DNA of 64,000 nt from JAJDUF01 sp965238265 (GTDB lineage: Bacteria > Chloroflexota > UBA11872 > UBA12225 > JAJDUF01). Both the position numbers and the translations under genes were made by a program. Of this stretch, positions 43,034 to 50,541 are shown in pieces. How positions within the stretch are numbered: the stretch's first letter is position 1; each line of letters begins with the position of its first letter. The DNA lies in contig OZ250185.1 of the NCBI GenBank assembly GCA_965238265.1, positions 3,038,001-3,102,000 on the forward strand, read 5' to 3'. The notes beneath the pieces were generated by a model. It was not told the DNA's origin. It saw only the letters and a program-made list of their open reading frames with translations, and ran no database searches.

Positions 43034-43321
43034 ATGGTTGGCACCAAGCAAGACTCCGTTGATGTCACGCTACGGCCTCGCCGGCAACTAACACTGCCAG
43101 CGGAAGTGTGCGATACACTCGGCGTGCAAGTCGGTGATCGGCTGGAGATTTCGGTGACAGCTGGCGCTCTGTTTGTGAGACCAAAGAAAGCAGTCGCTCT
43201 CGAAGCACTGGAGGAAATCCGACGGGCCTTTGCTGCTTCCGGAGTAACCGAGGAGGAGCTACAGGCTGAAGGCCGTCGCATACGCGAGCAGTTGTCGCGC
43301 GAGTATTATGACCGTGACTAA
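43034..43321 (+). CDS. vapB: AbrB/MazE-type antitoxin (VapB-like)
   Basis: 95 residues. VTLRPRRQLTLPAEVCDTLG and VGDRLEISVTAGALFVRPKK form a SpoVT-AbrB swapped hairpin (about 9-52); the tail EEIRRAFAASGVTEEELQAE is the toxin-binding helix. GGAGG is placed eight bases before ATG 43034. It overlaps the PIN gene by 14 bp, a classic toxin-antitoxin layout. Marks the left edge of the accessory region that runs to 48.4 kb. Confidence 0.85.
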   Translation: MVGTKQDSVDVTLRPRRQLTLPAEVCDTLGVQVGDRLEISVTAGALFVRPKKAVALEALEEIRRAFAASGVTEEELQAEGRRIREQLSREYYDRD

Positions 43322-43814
43322 ACCTCGTCCCTTTCTCGACACAAACGTCCTCTTCTCCGGTCTGCACAGTCGTACCGGACCGCCAGCAACCATCCTGAAT
43401 CTGCATATCGCGGGAAGACTGATGGCCGTTATCTCTTGGATGGTGTTCGACGAGCTTGTCCGGGCCGTCAGCGCCAAGCAACCGAGACATATTCCACTAA
43501 TACCTACGTTGCTGGTTGAATCGGGACTCCTTTCAGACGATTATATACATGGAGGTGGGCATATTTCCCTACTATATGTCTTTCTGTTTGATGCTTGGCC
43601 CCAAATGTGCGCTGACCCTGCACCGCACGCAGTGGCGCGTGTCCGACCCTTCATCAATGCAGCTGCCGCCCCCATCTTGGCTGCCGCAATTCAGAGCGAT
43701 GCCGACTGTCTCGTGACGGGCAACACGCGCCACTTCACCGCGGAGGTGGCAGAACGAGCCGGCATTGCCATCCTCAGGCCCGCAGACTATATGCGGACGC
43801 CGACACCGGAGTGA
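43308..43814 (+). CDS. vapC: PIN-domain protein (VapC-like toxin), active site altered
   Basis: 168 residues. First acidic residue in FLDTNVLFSGL, second in VFDELVRAV, then the PIN C-terminal half ARVRPFINAAAAPILAAAIQ and DADCLVTGNTRHF. In active relatives the last part usually reads KDAPILAAA and VTGD; here the aspartates are Ala and Asn. PIN toxins cut RNA using three or four acidic residues with Mg2+, so this copy may be weakened or dead. Translationally coupled to the antitoxin. Confidence 0.8.
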   Translation: MTVTKPRPFLDTNVLFSGLHSRTGPPATILNLHIAGRLMAVISWMVFDELVRAVSAKQPRHIPLIPTLLVESGLLSDDYIHGGGHISLLYVFLFDAWPQMCADPAPHAVARVRPFINAAAAPILAAAIQSDADCLVTGNTRHFTAEVAERAGIAILRPADYMRTPTPE

Positions 43815-44018
43815 TGGAGGCTGCAGCCGCCGCATCATTCCGGCAGAAACCGGAATCCAGAGCAGTCATAGATGGCGGCAGCACTGCCACTTGGCTTACG
43901 AGATTCCCTTCAATGGTCCTAATCACCCGTCTGCCATACGTTCGCTTCGATGGTGGGAAAATGGCGTTGAGCGCAGAAGCTCTCGATCTCCTGGAGAGTT
44001 CATACCCAACGTAAGCCG
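43815..44018. other. Intergenic before the methyltransferase
   Basis: 204 bp. Contains a decayed family A unit (TCATTCCGGCAGAAACCGGA, near 43835). An open frame of 67 codons (43811-44014) ends four bases before the methyltransferase start; its second half reads FDGGKMALSAEALDLLESSY. I do not recognise it and do not call it a gene. Confidence 0.35.
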
Positions 44019-45574
44019 ATGAACGCTGTGCATCAGCACGTGCCTCGCACCGGCCCCGCACGAGAATCCCTGCGTGAGAAGGGGCAGTTTTGGACTCCCG
44101 ATTGGATCGCCGATGCGATGGTCGCCTACGTCCTGACCGGTGAGGTCGACACCATCTTTGACCCGGCGGTCGGCGCCGGTGCTTTCCTCCGCAGCGCCAA
44201 GGCCCTTGTCGACAAGACCAACAGACGGATCAGGTTGTCCGGCTCGGAACTCGACCCCGCCGCGCTACAACAGGCACAAATCAACGGACTTACGGCCGAT
44301 GATCTTCGCAACGTGGAGTTGTCCGACTTTGTGCTCCAGCCTCCCCGGGGAGGACTCAAGGCAATTGTGGCGAATCCTCCATACATCCGACACCACCGGC
44401 TGTCCAGCGCAGTGAAGGCAAAACTCAGAGCTTTGGGCGCTCAACTCATCGGCCAGCCGCTAGACGGCGCGCCGGACTCCACGTCTATTTCCTACTCCGC
44501 GCGCTCCAGCTACTCAGCCCCAATGGCCGCCTCGCGTTCATCGTGCCCGCCGATACGTGCGAGGGAGTCTTTGCCCCGCTCCTATGGCGCTGGATCGCCA
44601 GGAAATACCGCCTTGACGCTGTCGTTACATTCACACCCGCGGCCTCACCGTTCCCCGGCATTGACACCAACCCCGTCATCATCCTGCTCAGAAACCTCCC
44701 ACCATCGGATTCCTTTCATTGGGCCAAGTGTGTGACACCCGGAACCGGCGATCTACAGGAATGGATACACTCCGGTTTCAAGACGGAGCCGGGCAACGAC
44801 CTCGTGGTCTTCCGCCGCGACCTCCAGGAGGGAGTAGCGACCGGCCTGACGAGAGCGCCAGTCTTGGTGCCACACCAGGGGCCACTGCTCGCAGACTTCG
44901 CCGCTGTCCAGCGGGGTATCGCTACCGGCGCCAACTACTTCTTCTTCTTGACCCGCGAACAGGCATCGGCGCTCCATCTACCGGAGGAGTTTCTGGTCCC
45001 GGCCATCGGCCGGACCAGAGACGTGCCCGGCGATACCGTGACCGCTGCACTCCTGCGCCAACTGGACAACCAAGGCCGGCCCACGTTGCTTTTCTGCCCG
45101 GACGGGCGACCACTCCAGGATGTTCCGCCGCCGGTGCGTGCCTATCTGCAAACCGGCCAAGAGCGAGGACTTAGTAAGAAGACCCTGATTGCGACACGCA
45201 ATCCCTGGTACAAGATGGAGTTCCGTACTCCTCCCCCCTTCTTATTCTCCTACCTCGGGCGGCGTAATACGCGCTTCATCCGCAACCTTGCGGGTGTCGT
45301 CCCCCTGACTTGCTTACTCTGCGTCTATCCACACCGGACAGATCAACCATCGGTCGATGCGCTCTGGCAGGTCCTCCGTCATCGAGATACCGTCGCCAAT
45401 CTCGCACTGGTAGGGAAATCTTACGGCGGCGGTGCGATTAAAGTGGAGCCGCGAGCACTGGAGAGGTTGCCCATTCCTAGCTCTGTCCTGGCCGAAATGG
45501 AGTCCGCCGGTGTAGCACGACCGGCGACCGACAGCCGGCAGCTAGAGCTGGGCTTCGACCAGGCAGCTCTCTAG
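44019..45574 (+). pseudogene. N6-adenine DNA methyltransferase, broken by a one-base frameshift
   Basis: The first frame (44019 to about 44467) has ESLREKGQFWTPDWIADAMV, the SAM motif FDPAVGAGAFL and the catalytic NPPYIRHH. After DG at about 44467 the homologous sequence continues in the next frame: RAGLHVYFLLRALQLLSPNG, then LAFIVPADTCEGVF and on to 45574 (QLELGFDQAAL). One missing base in the GGCGCGCCGG run explains it; with one extra base the protein would be about 518 residues, like type II/IIG modification methyltransferases. Its stop shares the CTAG palindrome with the convergent QueC-like gene. Either a true lesion or a consensus error. Confidence 0.85.
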
Positions 45575-47445
45575 CGCACTACCTCGATCCATACACCGTC
45601 CGTGTCACTGCAAATGTCCGTAAACTCATTGTCATTAACAATGTGACGTCCAGGATCATATACAACAAATAGCACGAATGCTCCCTGTCTTGTATAGACA
45701 AACTGACGGCTTGTTATCTCTGTAATAATGCGATTTCTATACTCTCTCTTGGATGGATACTTCATCTCAATGAAGAGCCAGCCCTTTCCCTCTTCAGGCA
45801 GGCGAGCAAAATCCGGCTTTGTGCTGATTCCTGCAAATGGTAGAACAGGGACCTCGCGGTGTAAATTCCCTTCCGAAGAGCGAACAATCCCCTCAACTGC
45901 ATTTTGGACATCCCTCTCGTTACACGGCTGCCTATCCTGAAAAATCGGTGGCAGGCCGCGGCGCAGAGCATCCGTCAGTGACTGGATGACCGGCAACCGC
46001 GGATCTTCGTGATGGCGACCAGAGGCCACTAGTCTAACCAAACACGTGCCAGGCAGAGATCCATCCATCAGATCTCCGATATGCTCCCGGAGCTGTCCAC
46101 TCATGACCTTGAGGGTCTGATCCGCATGCCTCTCAAGTAGTTTAACGAGCTTTTCTGCTTTCCGATATACTTGATCTCCATGCCCATCAATACAATCATA
46201 AAGCTGAGGAAAGGCCGAAAAAAGGTCATCGTCAGTCTTCCTTCTGATATCTAGTGCAAACCGAATGTAGGATTCGGCGACTGTCCGATCTCTCCCCTCG
46301 GACAATTCATCAGTGAAGATATCGCAACCATACCTTTCGGGTAGATCGTGCTCCTGCAACCCAGCCGCCTCCGAGGCGAACCGTCGGTCAACGCATTGCA
46401 AACAGACACCACAGTGCGGCGTAGCCAGTGGTCCGCCTCGTGCGTGACTGCAAGAGTTGGTCTCTTGCAGAAGATCGGGAGCTCCATTGTCCTTCAGGAT
46501 TGTCAGTGTTTCCGCGCGCGTCCGCGACCATAGCGGGTTAGTCACGGTCACATCGGAAAGAGGTAACAGCTTCAGGAAGTCGTTAAGCAGGCGCAGGAAT
46601 TTCGGGTGCGTAGTTCTGCTCGCGTGAGCTCCAACAATACCAGCATTGATTGGCAGGTTCAGGCTAATCACTCCGTTGTCAGCGAGGAGTACCTGCTCCA
46701 GGTTCAACGTCGAAGCAATTGCGGCACCTAGGCTCGCAAACAGAAACGATCTGGTTCGCTGGTTCGTGTCCGCGGCATCCTTGCCTGGACGATTGATCCA
46801 GACACCTATTTGGGGGAACTCCCAGTTCCCCAAGCGCATTCGAAGCTCCTCTGCAAGGCGCTTCTGCCGAGTGACTATTGGTGGTGCGGTACGATGGCTG
46901 ACAAGAACTGGATGCAGCCCGTTCTCCGTCACGGCCTCAATAATTGCACACAGACTGTCCGCACCACCTGAGAACAGGACCACCGAATCAGGACTCCCAA
47001 GAAGTTCGGCGGCACCAGAAGGGTCAAGAGCCAACTGCTGGATATCAGGTTCAGCTTGTGTGAACGCGAACTGCCATTGGTCCTCTGATAGAAAACTAAG
47101 CGTCTCTTCTAGTTGCCGGCGAACATTGGCTTCATTCCAGAAGTCAGGATCACTAACTGGCACTACCATGCCAAAATGCCTCTTCCAATGTTTCACATAA
47201 ATGTCTGTTGGCCCACCTCTCCTTACCGACTGATCTGCTGCATACACATATGCGGAAATTCGTATCAGGTCAGCTGCGAACGAGTCAATCGTCGAGATGA
47301 GTGCATGGGAGAGGTTCTGGAGGCGGAGGCTTAGGTTGGGACTGCCCCCTCTATGGCTGATAGCCTCACACTTATTCCAGGAGACAGATCCAAATTCCGA
47401 TGGAACATCCGCGCCATCGCACTGGATGAGGGCACTGGTCATCAT
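45571..47445 (-). CDS. QueC/QatC-like PP-loop enzyme fused to a DpnII/MboI-like PD-(D/E)XK nuclease
   Basis: About 624 residues. Numbering from GTG 47448: an N-terminal region (1-150) with ISAYVYAADQSVRRGG as in QatC-type proteins; a PP-loop ATPase with SGGADS (160-165) and the QueC-type zinc site Cys333, Cys346, Cys349, Cys352 (HCGVCLQC); a helical linker; and a C-terminal nuclease domain (505-610) with NERDVQNAVEGIV, PD at 545-546, EMK at 561-563 and FVLFVVYDPG. QueC makes preQ0; relatives Cap9 (type IV CBASS) and QatC act in anti-phage defence. ATG 47445 or GTG 47448 overlaps the stop of the partner gene. GC content is visibly lower than in the surrounding genes, suggesting transfer. Confidence 0.88.
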   Translation of the reverse strand: MMTSALIQCDGADVPSEFGSVSWNKCEAISHRGGSPNLSLRLQNLSHALISTIDSFAADLIRISAYVYAADQSVRRGGPTDIYVKHWKRHFGMVVPVSDPDFWNEANVRRQLEETLSFLSEDQWQFAFTQAEPDIQQLALDPSGAAELLGSPDSVVLFSGGADSLCAIIEAVTENGLHPVLVSHRTAPPIVTRQKRLAEELRMRLGNWEFPQIGVWINRPGKDAADTNQRTRSFLFASLGAAIASTLNLEQVLLADNGVISLNLPINAGIVGAHASRTTHPKFLRLLNDFLKLLPLSDVTVTNPLWSRTRAETLTILKDNGAPDLLQETNSCSHARGGPLATPHCGVCLQCVDRRFASEAAGLQEHDLPERYGCDIFTDELSEGRDRTVAESYIRFALDIRRKTDDDLFSAFPQLYDCIDGHGDQVYRKAEKLVKLLERHADQTLKVMSGQLREHIGDLMDGSLPGTCLVRLVASGRHHEDPRLPVIQSLTDALRRGLPPIFQDRQPCNERDVQNAVEGIVRSSEGNLHREVPVLPFAGISTKPDFARLPEEGKGWLFIEMKYPSKREYRNRIITEITSRQFVYTRQGAFVLFVVYDPGRHIVNDNEFTDICSDTDGVWIEVVR

Positions 47446-48227
47446 CACCGTTGCTCCTCACGCTTGAGCTCCATGCGGAGCTTCCGTAGAGCAACTGCTA
47501 CAAACCTACCTGCCTCATCTTGGTTTATACGTCCTTGCTGTTCCCAGTTATGCTTCGAATACCAACCTCCGGCAAAATCCTCCATAATTCGGGCTGATTG
47601 GAAGGCATACGTGTTTAGCGATTCGCCAAATGCTTGACTCTCTCCGATATTGGATAACCCGTGCCCTTCACCGACATGGTTCGAAAGCTCTTTATCTACG
47701 AAATAACGGAGTGTCCGTGAAAAAAAGTCGCCGAAGAAATGTCTTGAGAGGGTGCCGAACTGTGCCTGCCTAGAATAGGACCGTAGGGCGTCCTGCAAAT
47801 CTTCGACCGAGCTTCCGAAAAGGCTTCGACCATGTTGACCAATGGTATTGGAAAGAGCACTACGCAATGCAAGCGATGCTAATTCTCCAAAAGGCCCGGA
47901 CTCCGGGTGGCCCTGCACCTCCCTAGAGACCCGATCACTAACACGAGCCACAAATGCCAGTATCGAGCTATCAGGTGTAAGTTCGATACCTGTGTCACCT
48001 AAACTATCGGCAAAGTCAGGGGAACGAGCAGCCCATGTAATTCTAGTGAGGAGCCAAAAGCAATACGTGAGTGCCTTGTCCTTGCCCAGGAGGCGTAGTT
48101 GCGTCTCGGCAGCTTCAGCAGTCTTCCGCGCAACTGCTGAGGTATCGGTTGGCATCTCATCCAAGAGGTTGATCAGTTCGCGCCAGCGTAGTGTCTTGGG
48201 CAGGCGCCCTAGTCGGAGAGAACCCAT
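47445..48227 (-). CDS. Helical partner of the QueC-nuclease protein, Met-Gly N-terminus
   Basis: 260 residues, largely helical, no domain I can name with confidence. It starts MGSLRLGRLPKTLRWRELIN and later has SRHFFGDFFSRTLRYFVDKE and NTYAFQSARIMEDFAGGWYS. It is translationally coupled to the QueC-nuclease gene (stop and start overlap), the position QatB holds relative to QatC. The second residue is Gly, as required for an N-terminal deazaguanine-type conjugate. The start ATG 48227 has a weak GGATAA upstream. Same low GC as its partner. QatB-like identity is inference from context, not from sequence alone. Confidence 0.7.
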   Translation of the reverse strand: MGSLRLGRLPKTLRWRELINLLDEMPTDTSAVARKTAEAAETQLRLLGKDKALTYCFWLLTRITWAARSPDFADSLGDTGIELTPDSSILAFVARVSDRVSREVQGHPESGPFGELASLALRSALSNTIGQHGRSLFGSSVEDLQDALRSYSRQAQFGTLSRHFFGDFFSRTLRYFVDKELSNHVGEGHGLSNIGESQAFGESLNTYAFQSARIMEDFAGGWYSKHNWEQQGRINQDEAGRFVAVALRKLRMELKREEQR

Positions 48228-48352
48228 TGAGCGTTATCCCTTGTCTTAGAGCCTGCACGTCACTTATGAAAAACGGGCATAACCGGCGGAGTAACAGATA
48301 GTTCTTGCTCAGATGCAGAAAGCGCCCCAGCCAGGCGAGCGTGTAGTTGCAT

Positions 48353-48382
48353 ATCATACGGAGAGAGGCGACTCCTAGTCAA
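48353..48382 (-). promoter_or_regulatory. Promoter of the QueC-nuclease operon
   Basis: Minus strand TTGACT (48377-48382), 18-bp spacer, TATGAT (48353-48358). Start near 48346 gives a leader of about 120 bases before ATG 48227. I see nothing else in 48228-48588 apart from the 5' part of the OYE gene. Confidence 0.55.
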
Positions 48383-48588
48383 CTTTTGAGTCCCGCGCCG
48401 TCACCCACCACAGCACATCGACACCCGGCCCACACCGCCCTAGCGTGGTACGATACGACCACCGGATTGCCATAGGTCGCTACATCTCCCACCGTGAACT
48501 GCGGCGGTGAAGCGCAATAGGAGTTCCCATCCAGCTCTTTCGCCCCTACCGACTGCTGCCCGGCGGCGCCGCCGGCGACCCGCCCGGC

Positions 48589-50511
48589 GTGCCCCTCCGC
48601 AATCGGATCGTCTTTCCTGCCATCACGACCGGCTTTGTCGGTCCCCGCGGGGAAGTCACCGACCGCCTGCTGGCCTGGTATCGCGCCCGCAGCGCCGGCG
48701 GCGCCGCGCTGATCGTGACCGAGCCGGCCCTGGTATCAGCCCTTGGCGGCCTCTATCCGCGCCGCCTCCGCGCCGACACCGACGACGCCCTCCCCGCCCT
48801 CCGCCGGCTCGCCGCGGCGATCCAGGCCGATGGCGCCAAGGCCCTGCTCCAACTCAACCACTACGGCAGCCGCCTCCCCCGCGACGTATCATCCAACAGC
48901 GACCGCGAGCCGTTAGTCAGCGCCTCTCCAACCACCCTGGCCGACGGCCGCCCCGTCCGCGCCCTCACCGGCGCCGAGGTCGAGCGCCTGATCGCGTCCT
49001 TCGGCGCCGCCGCCGGGCGCGCCCGCGCTGCCGGTTTCGACGGGGTGGAGCTTCAGGCCGGGCACGGCAATCTGATTCATCAGTTCCTCTCGCGCGTCAC
49101 CAATAAGCGCCAGGATCGCTTTGGTCGCGGCCCGGCTGGCCGGCTGCGCCTACTCCGCGACACGCTGACGGCCATGCGGAGCGCCGCCGGCGACGACTTC
49201 CCGATTGTCGTCCGTATTAGCGCCGCCGAGCTGATCGAACGCGGCTACGATGTGGAGCGGGGGCAGGAGATCGCCCGTGCTGCCGTCGCTGCCGGCGCCG
49301 CGGCCATCCATGTATCCGCCGGGACACCGGAGGCACGGGAGGACATACCGCTCTGCGCGGGCGTTGGCGAGGCAACACTGGCCGGCCTCGCTGTCAGCAT
49401 CCGCGCTGCCGTAGGGCCAGCGGTGCCCATCATCGTGGCCGGTCGTATCCTCAGCCCGGAGACCGCCGAGCAGCTGCTAACCGCCGGTCCCGCTGACTTG
49501 ATCGCGCTGGGTCGCGCGCTGGTGGCCGATCCCGCATGGCCCCGGAAGGTCGCCGCGGCCCGCTCGGAGGAGGTATGGCCTTGCGTGGGGTGCATGGCGT
49601 GCCAGCTCCCCGCGTCTGAACCGGGCATTGGGTGTCCGATCAACGTCGAGTCCGGGCGTGAAGCGGAACTGACCATTGCGCTGGCGCCGCAGCCGCGGCG
49701 CATCGCCGTCTGGGGCACCGGGCTGCCCGGACTGGAAGCGGCACGGGTGGCGGCCCTGCGTGGTCACGAGGTGACCATCTACGCGGCCGGGTGGCCGCTG
49801 GGTGGCCTGCTTGGGCTGCGCTCGGTCGTCCCCGGCCTGGCCGAGATGGGCCGGGCCATCCTCGCCTACGCCACCGCCCTCAAGGCGCTGGGTGTGCCCG
49901 TGCTTGATGGCCAGCCCGCCGATGACGCCGACGTGATCCTCGATGCGCGACCGCAGCCCGAGCAACGACCGGACTGGACCGGCGGCGAGACCTTCTGGCT
50001 GGCCAGCGATGTCCTGAAAAGCGATTTGCGCGCCTTGATCCCGCTCCAGCGCCGCGTGGCCATCTGCGGCGACAGTTCGGTCACAGCGGACGTGGCGCTC
50101 TTCCTGGCCGGCTGGGGCAAGCGCCCCACCATCGTCACCCCGAATACCGACCCGCTCTGGGACCTGCACCCGACGCTGGCCGCACACGTCCGCCGGCGAC
50201 TGGAGGGCTATCGTATCGCCGTCGAGACCGAGGCCGAGCCGTTTGTGTGGCAGCCTGAGGCCGGGCCGGTGCGCCTCGGCCGCTCGACCGGCCTCCTGAC
50301 GGTCATCCAGCGCGGCGAGCAAGAAGACCTCGGCCCGTTCCACAGCGTCGTCGCGGCGCCGGGCTGGAACGAGCACAGCCCGCCCGCCCCCGCTACCATC
50401 CCCGACACGATCCCGGCCGGCGGCCCCCCGCTGCTGCTCGGCGACTCGTACCGCCCCGACCGCTGGCGCGACCTGACGCTCTACGCCACCCGCCTCGCCC
50501 GCCGCCTCTGA
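48589..50511 (+). CDS. NADH:flavin oxidoreductase (Old Yellow Enzyme / dienoyl-CoA reductase-like)
   Basis: 640 residues from GTG 48589. TIM barrel with NRIVFPAITTGF, ALLQLNHYGSRL, GFDGVELQAGHGNLIHQFLS (His-Asn pair replaced by GHGN), then the cluster segment PCVGCMACQ...GIGCPIN giving four cysteines for [4Fe-4S], and C-terminal Rossmann domains. This is the layout of 2,4-dienoyl-CoA reductase and trimethylamine dehydrogenase relatives; the first Rossmann GxGxxG is altered (WGTGLPGLEAAR). Family homology continues upstream of 48589 (LFRPYRLLPGG) to an ATC at 48529 just after AGGAG, so the true start may be non-standard or mutated. Confidence 0.88.
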   Translation: MPLRNRIVFPAITTGFVGPRGEVTDRLLAWYRARSAGGAALIVTEPALVSALGGLYPRRLRADTDDALPALRRLAAAIQADGAKALLQLNHYGSRLPRDVSSNSDREPLVSASPTTLADGRPVRALTGAEVERLIASFGAAAGRARAAGFDGVELQAGHGNLIHQFLSRVTNKRQDRFGRGPAGRLRLLRDTLTAMRSAAGDDFPIVVRISAAELIERGYDVERGQEIARAAVAAGAAAIHVSAGTPEAREDIPLCAGVGEATLAGLAVSIRAAVGPAVPIIVAGRILSPETAEQLLTAGPADLIALGRALVADPAWPRKVAAARSEEVWPCVGCMACQLPASEPGIGCPINVESGREAELTIALAPQPRRIAVWGTGLPGLEAARVAALRGHEVTIYAAGWPLGGLLGLRSVVPGLAEMGRAILAYATALKALGVPVLDGQPADDADVILDARPQPEQRPDWTGGETFWLASDVLKSDLRALIPLQRRVAICGDSSVTADVALFLAGWGKRPTIVTPNTDPLWDLHPTLAAHVRRRLEGYRIAVETEAEPFVWQPEAGPVRLGRSTGLLTVIQRGEQEDLGPFHSVVAAPGWNEHSPPAPATIPDTIPAGGPPLLLGDSYRPDRWRDLTLYATRLARRL

Positions 50512-50541
50512 TCCGCACGGTGGAGCACTGGGCCACGTCGG

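Noticed and set aside
45571..47445. Housekeeping QueC (preQ0 synthase) for queuosine
   Set aside because: It is almost three times the normal QueC length, has a nuclease domain, and no queD, queE or folE neighbours.
48157..48357. 66-codon minus-strand frame at the start of the QueC-nuclease operon
   Set aside because: Its ATG lies within the -10 box and it runs out of frame through the start of the partner gene; no motif or ribosome-binding site.
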